From assembly GCA_961205875.1 (NCBI GenBank), contig OY540822.1, forward strand, positions 9,860,501 to 9,924,500: 64,000 bases of DNA. Direction: 5' to 3'. Every line of letters starts with the position of its first letter. Within the stretch, counting starts at the first letter, position 1. A model generated the notes under the pieces. The model saw only the letters and a program-made list of their open reading frames with translations. It searched no databases and was not told where the DNA came from. Below, one piece after another: positions 24,508-41,997 of this stretch. Source of the DNA: Sialis fuliginosa (Eukaryota; Arthropoda; Insecta; Megaloptera; Sialidae). The position numbers were made by a program, and so were the translations under genes.

Positions 24508-25048
24508 ATAAGGTACTGGCACTAGTTATGGCCGCTACAAGAGCAAGGTTTACTGTTTTTGTGATTGAAGGGCTTCTTTTTTGTAATTCTCAAACTCATA
24601 TTACTAATAAAACAAGTAACTCTTTATTTAATTAATTTAATTACCAAAGTCCGCCTTTTATTTTGTTTATGTTTTTTCTCTAGTAATGGATAAAGTAAAA
24701 CCAGTAATGAGCACGCAGTGATGGACACTTGCTAATGATTACAAAATGATAAGTACTACGACACAAAAGATATAAAATAAAGAATCGCCAAATTTGAAAC
24801 AATGTAAAGCAGTTGCTATGATAATATAATAATTAATAAATAATTAGTTTAAATGTCCACCATTTTGACACCTATTAGCCGATTGTCATCAAATCACGCT
24901 GTAAGACAGTTAAATGTATATAGATTAATATTCAGAAATGGTAGTAATCAAATATCAACAAATATTTCTAATTCAGTACATTTAATTAAAGAATAGTCAT
25001 TCCTGGGGTCATATCCAAGACTGGTGCCAGTACCTTATTTCAGAATGA
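24508..25048. mobile_element. inverted-repeat element, class unclear
   Basis: AAGGTACTGGCACTAGT near 24510 is matched in inverse orientation by ACTGGTGCCAGTACCTT near 25030. The enclosed ~500 bp are AT-rich and non-coding. A target-site duplication beyond a possible TA or TAA could not be read, so family assignment is open. Confidence 0.5.
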
Positions 25049-25993
25049 TATGAAAAACAAAACTTTTCAAAATAGAGATTAACCCTCGGTTGACACACCC
25101 CTGTATTTAGAATGCATTTAGTTTAGATATTATAAAATGTAGGCAGTACATTTTTTTCAGTCGACCGAATTGTTAATAACGTTAAACAGTATTTAACGCC
25201 TATTGTCACTGTATATAATTGACATATGAATGTATTTAGGAGTTAAGCATGAATTTAAATCTGGTGTACAAGTATTTTACGTAGGAAGGCTGTTGTACAA
25301 ACCAGAAATGTTTTTCCTTGAAGGTTTCAATGTACGAATATGATTTTTTAATCATTACACGTTTCATATTTTAATAATTTAATAAATTTTTTTTTTCGAA
25401 ATTAATTAAATGTAGGTACCTATTATTATTAATTTTGTCAAAATTATAAGTACAGTGGAACCTCGATAAATGGACTAATTTATTGTTAGTTTATTTTATT
25501 CGTTTTTAAATAAAAATCATTTGTGTGCCATAGCACTTAATGTAAGTAGAAGCAACTTATAAATAATGAGAGAAAGCAAATATTTAAGTGGTTTTGTCTT
25601 TGTTTAAAAAATATACTCGTCCTTTTAAAAAAAGGACAAGTATATCCCAATTTATTTTCTATCTTTTTTTTACGGCTCTGTTTTCGAGTCAGTTGCGCGG
25701 TCCATGCTCTATATCTATGGACACCATCCTTTCTTTCTCTTTTTACCGACAGTTCGCTTATGTAGCTGCCTTACCTACTCTAATATCTATGCGTAATTTT
25801 TGTATGTTAAAATAATTCGTCCTGTCAGAGACGTATTGAGGATTAATTTTGATTCAAACCGCAATATTAATTATTATAGTACTTGAATTATTCTTATAAG
25901 TAAACGTTTTTATCTAAAATAACTTGTAGCTTTACTATCAATAATTTTGTGTGACTGGCGCCCATCTAACAGTTTATTATTATTTCAGCTATA

Positions 25994-30071
<4,078 letters not shown>

Positions 30072-31219
30072 AGAGACTCGTTTAATGTCGGTCTATTTAT
30101 TATCATAGAAACGAAGAATGTTTTGTAGTTTTGTAAAAATGAAAACGTTGTACTGGCGTGTGCTATGTCCATCAGGTCGGATGTTTGTCAGTTTTATACG
30201 TATTTGTAATAGTTCTTGTCTTTATTTATTTTTGCTGAATTCAGATCTGACAAATGTTTGATTTGATTGAAATTGCATATTGATAACGTTTAACAAAAAA
30301 TAAAGTCTAACAGGTTCGGATTTGGGAATTAATCACATGTAACAACTGAATTATTAAATATATAAATTGACCACTATCTATAATAATAACGTAACGTACA
30401 TGACTAACACAACTCTTATGCTCAAATATTACATTTCATTACATTAAACTATCGACATCGGTACTACAAATAATATTTTCAATTAAATTTCAAACATTGT
30501 TTTAGTACTGGACATTTGTTAAAACATTTATAATTATATTTAATGTTATTTGATGCACAGCATTTGATATTAGAAATTGTATATAAATGTGGTCGTGGAC
30601 ACAATATATAATGTTTACCTTATGAAAAATGACCCCTTACTGCCCGAGCGGCCCTACACAATCATTTCATGTTTTTATTCATGTTTAGACTGTAGTATAT
30701 ATCCTAGTATAAAGATTGCAGTCTGGTATGTATTTTTATAATATAAAATAAACGTTTATTGCTCATTTAATGTCTTTTTATATTCCATATATCCATATAT
30801 ATATCCTAGATTTAAAAATTCATATTATTGAAAGAAGTATAATAAACTTATATATGTATATATAACATATGCTTCATTTGTGTATTTGACAAATGAAATA
30901 ATGTCCTTAAGGTTTTTTTTTGCATTAAACAGATAAATCAATAATGAGTTAGCAAGAAATGTATTTTTGTAACTCTGAGAAAACAAACATATGTTATACA
31001 TTTTTTATAATGCGTTTAAAATATGAGACAATGCGTTGAGCTACAAGACGAATGTTTTTTTGAATTCAAAAGCATTCCACAGTTTTTTACAATAGCGCAA
31101 AATCACGATTTACATTTTTTTATTCTGTGTTATATTAGATTCTATCTGTGGTTGTTCCCCGTTAGTCCCCGCGCTCCACCGCTGCCATCCATACAACGTA
31201 AAATCAAGTTGATTAAAAC
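30072..31219. other. intergenic stretch between KANK and the mutarotase gene
   Basis: Presumed KANK 3' UTR with AATAAA at 30299-30304, then AT-rich DNA with (TA)n runs at about 30780-30870. The ~100 bp before the next ATG are less AT-rich and are the likely promoter and 5' UTR. No coding exon supported. Confidence 0.45.
30299..30304 (+). terminator. candidate polyadenylation signal of the KANK gene
   Basis: AATAAA located 228 bp after the stop codon; the first canonical hexamer in the 3' flank. Confidence 0.4.
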
Positions 31220-32682
31220 ATGGCGGCAGCTACGAGTGTTGTTGTACTTGACAGAGGCAATAATACAACGTGTACCATCAATTTGCACGGTAAATCGTTT
31301 TAAACTTTTTATTTAAACATGTATTTCAAAATAACAACTGTTTCGCAGCAATCCGGTGTCTTTAAATGCGTATTTTCTTCAAACATTTTTTTTGTATGGG
31401 TTATTTAGGTTGTGGCTACATTCAAAAAAACGTCAATGAAATTTCTATAATATTGCTCTAATAATTCGGTTTTCGGTAATTTATGTGCTTTTGTTATTAA
31501 TTGTTAATGTTTCCAGGGGCGACAGTCGTTTCATGGAGAGTAAATAATCAAGAACAATTGTTTGTAAGGTAATCATTTTTTTTGAATACTTTTAAAACCA
31601 TAACTGATTTATACAATATAAAACATTTAAATACGTAAATTTATTTAACTTTTTAGCAAATTGGCTATATTTGATGGAAAGAAAGCAATTCGAGGGGGTA
31701 TTCCATTTGTGTTTCGTAAGTAAACATTTGTATATATCTGTTTCTACCTGATATTATCTTTGTTATGTTACTGCAGCTCAATTTGGACCATGGACGTTTG
31801 GGCCGCAGCATGGTTTTGCCCGTATAATGCGTTGGAATTTAGAAAAAGCTCCTGAACGTCTCCCCAGCGGAGATGTTGAAGCTGTTTTTTCTATAATGGA
31901 TACTGAATTCACGCGCTCAATGTGGAATTATCAGTGTGTATTTATTACAAATGTGTACACATATGTATACTGATTACACGTGTGTTTTGTTTCAGGTTTC
32001 GTCTTACGTATAGATTAATTCTTCGTGAAAAAGAATTACATTTTAATATTGGTGTGTATAACCCTAGTAAGAACTTGACCTTCAGTTTTAATATGTTGCT
32101 ACACACATATTTCAAGGTGCCTGATGTGAGACGTTGTCAAATCACCGGGTTACACGGATGCACCTTCATCGATAAGGTATGTAGATGACAGTTCCGGAGT
32201 TGCAGGTTTTTACACTTGTCGCTGTTGGTTTTCAGACTCGCGACGGAGCTGTTTACCAAGAGGGCCGTGACGTAGTTACTATAAATGAATGGACAGACCG
32301 TATTTACCAAAATACAACCCAAGAACATATTATAACAAACGTGGTTTCTGGTCGGAAAATGCGTATTCAGAAATACAACTTTCCAGATACGGGTAACATA
32401 TTTTTTATCACCGTTTTTTGCATTACATAATGTTAATATGGTGTGTGACGTTTCAGTGATATGGAACCCGTGGGTCGAAAAAGCAAAAGAAACTAGTGAC
32501 TTTGGTGACGACGAGTACCCGAACATGGTGTGCGTGGAATCGGGGCACGTGTCAAGCCCTGTGATACTGCTGCCGGGGACTGCGTTTGAAGCCAGCCAAA
32601 TATTGCAGGTAAAACAAAAGTAAATACTGTAGCTCTGCGCGACATCTGCTTGAATGGCCCGTTCCCGTTTCAGGTAATGTGA
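31220..32682 (+). CDS. glucose-6-phosphate 1-epimerase-like mutarotase
   Basis: Galactose-mutarotase-fold enzyme of the D-hexose-6-phosphate epimerase group (yeast YMR099C type), which interconverts alpha and beta anomers of glucose 6-phosphate in the cytosol. Eight coding exons: 31220-31289, 31517-31568, 31657-31715, 31777-31933, 31996-32176, 32236-32392, 32457-32608, 32674-32682, total 278 residues, near the family's ~300. RGGIPFVFPQFGP (about 49-65) and QHGFAR with the catalytic histidine H72 are diagnostic. The catalytic glutamate is E253 in VCVESGHV. The last exon contributes only Val-Met and the stop. If that intron were retained the protein would end V-K-Q-K instead, so the exact C-terminus is the least certain part. 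Confidence 0.92.
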
Positions 32683-35600
32683 GTGGACGTGGGCGGTGGG
32701 GAAATAACGTCGGAGAGCTTGCGGCCATCACGATCAGCCAGTTGTTGTCTGGCAGACACACACAACCTCACTACTTCTGCGCTTCGTGCTAAACTAATGT
32801 ACATGACGTTCAAACAGTAAGTCGGGCTAGAATTTTAACTTTACATTGATATTGATATTTGTACGTACTTTGTAATACGTAATCTGTTTTTTATTGTAGA
32901 CGTAGACACCGTCTACTCTAGTGAATGATAGGTGTATAGACAATAAACTAAAGGTGCCCTACTTGTTTCTGTAACTTGCCTGTCGACACGACACGTAGGT
33001 CATCTTGTTTTTATTATTTTATACATCTCATTTTTATTTACAGATATTTGTACCCGCTCTTTTCCTATACGTAATTGCATTTTCATTACTGTTTATTGCA
33101 GTGCTTCTTGGTCAAATTTAAATATTTTATTTGAGAATTGCTGCCTTAAAGATTTAATACGTAAATGCAAACAACGTTTTTTAACATAGAAATAAATTGT
33201 CACCGATTGAAATTATTAAATTTTTATCTATGGACAACTAACTAGGTTCTGTATTTGTATTTTAGACTATTTTATAATAATTTTAAAATTAATAATATAT
33301 AATAAATATATAATGATAAAATTAGAAATTTTCGTCATATACTCTTAAATAGCTCTTTAATATTTTACATTAAGAATATCATGAAAAAATATTGTTTTAT
33401 TATTAATGATTAATGTTCCATTGTTGCTTTTATGATTTTAAAAGCATTCAATGACGATTGTTCAATATAAATAATTATATTCCATTAATACAAATCATTT
33501 TAATATTTAAATTCATTCCTGCTTAAGAAATGTTTACATTCCAAGAATTATTTTTATAAACTACAGTATTGTTTTTATTTTTTGTATCAGTGGAATATAT
33601 AATTAAATCTATTGATTTGAAAGTAAATTAATATAAACCAAATATTGATTTTTATGCTCAAAACAAATATAAATATTAGATTTGTAACAAATTTTTCTTA
33701 CAGTGCCACAAAAAGTATTTTTGTTATACAATTTTATTTAATATCACATAGAGGTATTTATTTATTAGGTATATACATATTTGTAGTTATTTTTCAAATT
33801 ATATACAGTAAATTTGTTTTATAACATTTATCACTTTACCGTCAGTAGGAATACTTAAAAATAGGAAAATAGTATAATCTGGTTAACTTAGAGATCGAGA
33901 CAAAAGTAATTTTCATAGTTTGAAAAACTACAGTTGATCCTGTTAAATGCTACAAAAAATATGTTGTTAAAACCATGAAAAATAACTTTTATTTGAGATC
34001 GCTAAGTAAGACTGTTTTGGAAAAATTGCCCAGTCATTGGATGCTGGGGCTGGGTCTTTGTATACAACAAGGTCTCATTCCACTAGAAATAATAATTTTT
34101 TTTTACATGTGCCAATCAAGAAGTACAGAAACAAAGATAAACAAAGTACAATGAAGATATTTTGATTCAAACTAGAACGGTTATACTATATATTCCTTAG
34201 GCCTATATTTAAATAACATGTATACACATATATACGTCCTAGAAAAATAGAATATATGAAAACTGTATAAACTATTACGTTTTTGAACCCAGAAGAGTTT
34301 ATTTTTATTTTCCAACAGTCCAGAATTGAAATATAGTCACTCTTTTACTAAAAATGATAAAATAAAGATATTTATATATATATATAGTATTGTATATTGT
34401 CTAATATATAATAATTATGGTACTTATAAACAAATATTCTTTAAAGATGATATTAACTTTATTTTAAAAACTACACATCTTCTTTGTTTCTTAAATATTA
34501 TGTAAATGATTGTAAGACATGGTTTTTTATTATATTTTTAAGTTTATTTAAAGGGGGTTTCAATATTTAAATACTAAAAATAAAGGTGTGTTTATATTTT
34601 CCATTTTTCAAGTTATTTGAAAGAGAATAAGTAAGAGTACTTTGATGTTACCATCTTGACACTAACGGCTATTTTGTGAGTTCTCATCTATTTTTTTGCA
34701 TTTCAATATTGTAGCTCCCGTTAATGTAGTTTGAAAGTGATTTAATATTTTATAAACGTTTACATTAATTATTTGTACAGTATGTATGTATATTTGTTGA
34801 CAAGATAAAAGAACCCGGGGTTATCAGGTAGTGGATGCCTTGTGTTGTTTTGTTTGGTCCTATTTGTTTATTGTTAAATATTTACGAGTAACTGGGTGAG
34901 GTTGTCAACTCGTATATTGTTTGCATATTTTGTAAAAGGTTTTATCAACATCACCTGGCTTATACTTTCCATTTCCCAGTTAAGCAATCCATGATATTTT
35001 TGACTTTATATTTTAGTTATTAGTTTTTAACATAACTAGAACAATTTGTTGTCTTTATTTTATATAAGGGAGTGTATTTTTGCTTGACTGCCATGTAAGT
35101 AAAATATTGTTTGGTGCGATTATATTGCACATCTATAGAAATACCACTGGTTAAAGTCAAAATTGACTCCATTTTTTAGTGTAAGGTAACACTATCATAA
35201 TCTACAATTATTTGATATTAAAAATAGTGCAATAATAGTAAAAAAATTACTTTCTCATAAATGTGTTATTGAAATTTATAGTAATCGAATCTAGCAGAAA
35301 TTATGAAATAAATGGTTTTCTCATTCTGTAAATTATTTTATTTTATATTCCCGTTTTTATTCAGACTCTACACACATACAATTATTTAAATTTAAAGCTA
35401 AAAATAGTAACAGCACGTGATTTTTGAATCTAAATTATGATTGGTTAAAGATTATTGAGACTAGGACCGGACTTGAAATTTTAGTAATGCGTTATTTTTG
35501 AAAGATACAAATGTTATTTTAAAAACATAAATTTTACCGCCTTCCGGAAACATGAGCCCTAGATAAAAGTGTCTTGGCTCTGTGAGTTAAATAATAAATT

Positions 35601-35820
35601 TTCACATATGTATTTAATTATGATGATACGTAAACATGTGATTTTGACAGTCCGGTCCTGTCAAGTAATAAGAATGATGGTACATACATAATGTGACGTT
35701 TGAATGTTATTAACCATTTCACTTATTTCACTCTACTTGTTAGTAGAATGTTTGTAGATTTGACAGCTTTGTGGAATTGTTATTAATGTAAAATTGGTTA
35801 GTTTGTTTTTAAATGGAACT
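32683..35820. other. 3.1-kb gene-free stretch
   Basis: Presumed 3' UTR of the mutarotase gene (AATAAA at 32942-32947), then AT-rich DNA with no clear transposon ends. A (TA)n run is at about 34370-34390. The last few hundred bases would hold the promoter of the invadolysin gene. Confidence 0.45.
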
Positions 35821-38800
35821 ATGGCAGCAAAAGTGAGGTGGAAGTGTAGTTTAATAGTATTATTTACTTGTGTAATTATTGTAAAAAGTCATTTTGAAAG
35901 TAGACAGTGTAATCATTTTTATCCCAAAGCTGACGAGGTAATTATTTTCAATTATTCAACTGTGTTTACTGTTTTATTGACAAATTTCAATAGTTTGTTT
36001 TTAATGTTGTATTAACGCTGATTGTGAGTATGTTAATTCTTCAAAGAAGTAATTAAATGATACATTTTTCTATGCTCTATTAGTTAATGTTTTGTTATGG
36101 TTTGTGGATATAAATTTCTAATTTAACCTCAATCATGTCCTTCATGTTACTTAAATTGATATATTTGTCACATATTTTGAAGGTTTCTAGTAATTTGCAT
36201 TCAGTTCAAGTTTGCATAAATGATTTCAATGAAAGAAATTTCTAAACTTGGAGATATGTTCAGTTGTGATTTGTAACACTATTTTTTAATTGTTTTATTA
36301 TTTTATCTATACAGGTAGTTCATGGAGTTTATATTGACCATCCGCATGTAATAAGGAAACGAAATGCAAATCAACCATTACGAATATTATTATGGTATGA
36401 TGAAAGTGTATACAGGTAATTTCAATTTATATTTCTCTTGTTAAAATGTTTATTTATATTACTTTATCTTTTTAGATTGGACACAGAAAGGTTTCAATTA
36501 ATAAATGTGAGTGACAATAAAAGTAAAGATATTGTTACGTATATTATTAAATATAATTGTTTATTTATAGGACACAATTTTACCTATGGCTGTTAGTTTT
36601 TGGGAAAAAGCTCTTATGGTTAAAAAATCAGAAAATGTTATTCGACTTAATAGGTCCGTGATTAAATGAATTAATCATTTAAAAATCTTACAAATATATT
36701 TTAAATTTTAGAAAATGTATCAACACTCAAATATTCATCAAGAATTCAATGACATATTGCATCGACAAATGTAGAAACCAAACAATGTGTGGAGAGGTCG
36801 TAGTTCCAGAAGAACATCTAGATGTAAGTTTAATTAATGATATATCATTATAAATATTTCGTTAATACATACATAATCTTCTACAAGGTATGTCGAACGT
36901 GTAATGCCACTGGTCAAAACTGTAATGTAGTAGCAGGTTCTAAACGAGGTGAGGGAATAAGCAATGCTGATTTTATTTTCTATGTTTCTGCTATGCAAAC
37001 TGAACGATGCAACAAAGGTTTAACTGTGGCTTATGCAGCCCACTGTCAACAAGAAATAGCTTTGGACAGACCCATAGCAGGTGAAAACATAATTTTAATT
37101 TTTATCCATGAATTATTTACATTTATTCTTTGCAGGACATGCTAATCTCTGCCCTGAAAGTATCAGCACAAAACCACAAGAGATGGAAACGCTTCTGTCA
37201 ACGGTGAAACATGAAATACTACACGCTTTAGGATTTTCAGTTAGTCTGTATGCATTCTTCCGGGATTCAAATGGAAACCCGTTAACTCCACGGAAACTAG
37301 AAACCGGGAAGCCTCCTCTAGATGAACAGTCTCAGATACACCAATGGAGCGATAAAGTAATATTCTTAATGTTTAATTTGTGATATGGTTTCTGTAGCGA
37401 TATTTAATAATGATTAGGTTATCCAAAAAATACAACGGTCGCGGTGGTTAGTGAGGGAAGGTTACATGAGCCGAGAAATCCACATGATGATTACACCGCG
37501 TGTCGTAGAAGAAGTGAGAAACTACTTTGACTGCGATGCATTAGAAGGGGCCGAGCTGGAAGACCAAGGAGAAGATGGTACGGCTCTGACTCATTGGGAA
37601 AAGAGAGTATTCGAGGTAAAACCGAAGCGAGCAAATGACAATAACAGTGTAAATTGAAAATATCTTTGTGTATACAGAATGAAGCTATGACGGGGACACA
37701 CACCCAGAACCCAGTGATTTCACGTTTGACATTGGCGTTAATGGAAGATACTGGATGGTACAAAGCAAACTATTCGATGGCGGAGCCGATGACGTGGGGA
37801 AAGGGCCTGGGATGTAACTTTGTTATGAAAAGCTGCAAGGAGTGGATGTATTTGAAAGCGGCAAAGTTAGTTTTATTTTATTTTTCAATTTTAGTCATGT
37901 TTCATTTTAAGAACATAATGGATTATTAACTTTGACTAACAAGGGGACATTACGATGCATGGATGAAGGATTTTAGATTGCTTTTGGAGGGTGAAACTAG
38001 ATTAAAAATAAAAATACATGTGTCTGAGCATTCAATCACATGGGCATTTTTAATCTAGATATTTAATTTTGAAAATTGTTACATTTCAAATATACATAAT
38101 CTTAAATTACGAAAGACTATGGATGCATAACAACCAATGCTAGTCCATATATGAAAGTGTTACCAAAATTTTACAGTGGCCGTCTTTTCTTAAATGTCAC
38201 AATATCGTCATTTCCATGCATATTATCCCAGAGTTGAAATATGCAAATATGTATTAAATTACAACTGAATTTAGTATGTAAATGAGATGATAATTCCAAA
38301 AAAGCTGTTGGGAAGCATAATTTTTACTATTTTTTAAGTTGGCAATACATTCTGTGATTCTGACTGCTTTTTATGATTTTGCAAAGCCAAATTTGTACTT
38401 CTTTGATTGTATGTGTTGTTAAAATATCAAAAATATGAAAACAAGATTAAATAAAGGAATTTTTTTGTAATTGATGTTCTGTTATACATTTTTATAACAT
38501 TTGAATATATCCCCTGGGTGATGTCAATTCCCATGACAAAGCTGATTGGTCAAGGAGCTATTGAGACTACCTTGTCTTTTTATATCTTGGGACATGTGTA
38601 TTTTTATTTTTAATCTAGTTTCACCTCCGAAAAGCTGACTGAAATCCTTCATCCATGCATCGTAACGTCCCCGTGTAAATGTTAGAATTATAAGTTAATA
38701 GTTGATTAAGTATTTAATTATTGTCATTGCCATAAATAACATTTATAATTTTCCATTTTTCTTTTGTAATAGTTCAAAAGAAGACAAATCCAAAGAAAGG

Positions 38801-41258
38801 AAGTAAGTGGCTTGAACATTTAATGTTTGTGTTTGTCCGTACAATTATTGTTTTTTCCTACCACTGAAAATTTATTTCTATGTAGCTTGTTCCAAATATT
38901 TAAAATTTGCAAGCAGAATGTATAGAATTAACTTTCCAGGATTATTTTCTACCTTTTTCGGTTCTTGATGTTTCAACTTATTTTACTTTTAGCACCTACG
39001 ATGAGCATGATTTTTTTCTTTGTATTTTGTATCGGTGATTATGGGTTCTATTTTATTTTATTTGTTGTATAAAATGTTTGCTTGTTTTGTTGAATTTTTA
39101 ATTAATAAATGTGAGAAGTAATCCTTATACATTGACGGTGGAAAGCTGAAACCAAATTGGTCAATATATACCATAATAATCAGCATTTCAAGTCGTGCCC
39201 AATATGACTAATAATATTAACAGATATAAGAAGAAATTGTTGACAAAAATATCGTTTATTTGTCCTATTGTAAAATTTGGTTAATGTCGCTTATTTGGTT
39301 TTAAATTTCCACCATTGATATAAAATACAATAAAGTAAACGTTTGTATTTAAAGGGGACGCAAAATCCATCCATTTTGTAACAAAATTAAGCGTGACCCT
39401 CTTCAAACTGAGTGTACCGATGATAGAAATGCAGTAGCTCTTTGTAATTTGATAAAGCATGATGAAGAACTACCGAAAATATATCAGGTAATATTTAGAT
39501 TATATTGTAAGTAAAATTGTGACATTGAAGGTTGTTATTTGATGCAGAATTTCAATGAATTGCCGCACGTGGAACATGGAAGAGAAGGATTTTATGGAGG
39601 ATCTGTATCTCTAGCTGATTATTGTCCTTACATTCAAGAGTTCACTTGGCGTTCAAAAAATATTTCTATTCGAGGTTCACAGTGTCAGTACATTGATAAT
39701 ACTCCTCGTAAGTTTTATTTTTATATCAGTAGTTCCTGTTTTCCCTTAGTAAAATAAAATATTTAAGATATGGTGATGTTTATGTTTTAAGAGAAAAATA
39801 CTATTTTTCTAGGACAAATGTGATATGTAGAGGCCGATCTAAGCATGTACGTTAAGAATTTGATTGTCGAGAATTTACGTGTTGAATGCTTTTTAAAGTT
39901 TTTATTAAAAGCTTGTATTAAATCCAAATTAATCCACTAACATAGAGTAAGTTTACACAGTGCTGTTATTCTGGTTTTACTGTAACCGATATAGTAAAAC
40001 CGGGTTTAATAATGTTATGTTATTCCTTTTGACCTAAAGGTATAGCGTAAGATAACCAGATAGAGGTGGAATAAAGATGTGTGTTATATCTATTTAGCTA
40101 ACTCCAAAAAATAGAAGTATCTACGGAGTATTACTTCGCATTAACATTTGAAAAATATCTGTAGTGGAATTTTGAGATTTCTTGTTGGTACGCCATCGAA
40201 CTTATACCATACTTAAAATCGGAATTATAATTCCAGCTGGCGTTATTTATTCTTGTATGTGTAAGCGCCTTGTAAACGTACTCGTAGATGTGAAACTTTT
40301 ATAGCATGCATTAATATTTTATTATAATAATAATCAGCTATTTCCATGTTTTCTACTCTGCGAATTTAATCAAATATTGGGGTAATTTGTTATGTATGTG
40401 TCATCAAAAGCAGAATAAAAAATAAAAACAGAAAAATCATAGACATAGAGCATGGACCGTGCATTCTGTATTAACATAATGGTGTAATATTTCTCCAAAA
40501 TAGTGACAGAGATGCTGTGGCATTTGGGATATGTCTCTCTTTTCTAGTAAGAATTAAATAGACATTACTGTTTATAAAGGACAAGTATATCCCAAACCAT
40601 TTTCTATCTCTTTCTTTTGACAGATGCGCAGTCCATTCTCTATGTCTATGATAAAAATAGCTTTTGTTTGAGCTCTTCAAAAAAGTTGACATGAAATATT
40701 ACTAATGATTTTTAATAATGATGTGACAGATAAAAATTAATTAAATTTGATTTATTATAGGGGAAGATAAAAATTTTGCTTTGGAGAGCTACGGTGAAAA
40801 TTCCAAATGCTTTGAACATTCCAATGATATGTGGGAAGAGAGATCCTGCAGGCAAGTGCGCACGTGGCTTCACTGGGGCTCCGGTTGTTACCAGTACATC
40901 TGCAGAGACGGGCGGCTCCACATTCAGGTACCTGTCCCCAAACGGTGATCTTGTTCATAAATAACCGATGGTTTCTTTTCAGGTGGCAAACTACACGTAC
41001 AGCTGTTTCCATCCGAACCAGAAGATATCTATACAGATAGTGCGGGACGGCTGGCTTCATAAAGGGGTGATCATGTGTCCCCCTTGCAGAGAGCTTTGCA
41101 GCGCACAATTTGAGAAGGAAGGGACGCGCTGCAGGCTTCCCGAAGAACCTTCTCCTAGAGTTCAACACGATGATTTAATCTGTGATCGTTCAACAACTCC
41201 GAGATATTCTAGCTTATTTTTAGTATATGTAATTATATTCACTGTATTTCTTAGTTGA
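35821..41258 (+). CDS. invadolysin / leishmanolysin-like metallopeptidase (M8)
   Basis: Zinc metalloprotease of the M8 family, linked to cell migration, mitosis and lipid droplets in flies. Thirteen exons: 35821-35937, 36315-36415, 36476-36506, 36571-36653, 36712-36823, 36888-37080, 37136-37356, 37418-37615, 37678-37865, 39355-39487, 39548-39707, 40761-40927, 40983-41258; phases join to 659 residues. The start is the second nearby ATG (35821) because the one at 35813 hits a stop after seven codons. Residues ~10-24 form a signal peptide. The zinc site is HEILH at 238-242 with the third ligand probably H345 (LTHWEKR) and the Met-turn at M356 (EAMTG). Cysteine-rich C-terminal half, ending in a hydrophobic tail ([14 protein letters not shown]) suitable for a GPI anchor. 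A possible 30-nt extra exon lies at 38773-38802. Confidence 0.94.
37943..38672. mobile_element. long-TIR MITE in an invadolysin intron
   Basis: Left end GGGGACATTACGATGCATGG and right end (inverted) GGGGACGTTACGATGCATGG continue as imperfect inverted repeats for roughly 80 bp, including GAAACTAGATTAAAAATAAA in both. No transposase in the 730-bp element. I could not read a clear target-site duplication, so the superfamily is open. Confidence 0.75.
39127..39322. mobile_element. palindromic MITE, copy 2
   Basis: GGTGGAAAGCTGAAACCAAA near 39139 is mirrored by TTGGTTTTAAATTTCCACC near 39295-39313. The interior shares AATATATACCATAATAATCAGC and the GTGCCCAATATG stretch with the copy at 4291-4585. 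It lies in the invadolysin intron just before exon 39355-39487. Confidence 0.55.
40438..40651. mobile_element. short MITE in an invadolysin intron
   Basis: TCATAGACATAGAGCATGG at the left and CCATTCTCTATGTCTATGA at the right are inverted repeats of about 27 bp with three mismatches. The 214-bp interior includes GGACAAGTATATCCCAA, which also occurs at about 25634-25650 in the gene-free region upstream of KANK. Non-coding; superfamily unknown. Confidence 0.65.
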
Positions 41259-41574
41259 CGGCACAGTGGATAATTCTTAACGACTGTGATCAAACTATGT
41301 AATACGTCTTAACTTATATGATTTGAGGGGCGTTTTGTTCTCTTCTTGATTTCTTGGACTTAGTCAAATGATATTGAAATGAGTGTAACGGGTACTATAT
41401 TTACTGTAGAATTTCCTTTGTCTTTCTACAGGGTACTGAATTATATTCATATTTGTATTTATTAGAAAAAAAATAGTTGTAATCTACCATTGATTTATTT
41501 ATTTATTCTAGTATTATTTTCTTGCTTGAAAATAAGAAAAGATCTTAAAAAAATGATTTATTTATTTATTGATA

Positions 41575-41997
41575 TACAGGTTATTCCATTTTAATTTCCC
41601 CAGGTCAATATCTCAAAAACTAAGCAAGATGGTGAAAAATGTTTAAGATCAAAGTTATAGCATTTTGAGGAGGGCATTTATTATTGCTATGGGTTTTTAG
41701 AATTTATGGGGTAGCATTTTTTTTTAAATGGCAACCTATATTTTTTTATTACAGATTTGTAATTTCCAAAAAAATAATAGCAACTTTAATTAATTAGCAA
41801 CAGGATTTTCAATAATTTTTTATTCAAAAATTAAAACTTAAAAAAAAATCGAAAAAAAATAAAAACCCATAGCAATAATAAATGCCCCCCCCCCCCCCCC
41901 CCTCAAAATGTTACAACTTTAATCTGAAACATGTTTTTCCCATTTTGCTTAGTTTTCGAAATATTGTCCTGGGGAAATTAAAATGGAGCACCCGGTA
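41575..41997. mobile_element. foldback element with long arms and an 18-C tract
   Basis: The left arm includes TCCATTTTAATTTCCCCAGG and CAATATCTCAAAAACTAAGC; the right arm repeats these in inverse orientation with a few changes. The arms extend to CATAGCAATAATAAATGCCC. The junction contains an 18-base C run at 41885-41902. The interior between the arms is AT-rich and non-coding. Confidence 0.75.

Larger units (their letters stand above)
19481..25993. other. 6.5-kb gene-free region
   Basis: Very AT-rich with no coding exon I can support. It holds a hAT-like MITE (21868-22424), an inverted-repeat element (24508-25048), internal direct repeats (21262-21610; 21672-21716 against 22508-22553) and a fragment of another MITE family (about 25640-25720). 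An acceptor TATTTCAG at 25981-25988 shows that the KANK gene has at least one upstream non-coding exon in or beyond this region. Confidence 0.5.

Noticed and set aside
37451-37763. Minus-strand frame overlapping the invadolysin exon
   Set aside because: It is a shadow of the conserved plus-strand metalloprotease exon.
41885-41902. 18-base C run as a regulatory or G-quadruplex element
   Set aside because: It sits in the arm of a foldback element where the partner arm has no such run, so simple slippage explains it; length may also be a sequencing artefact.
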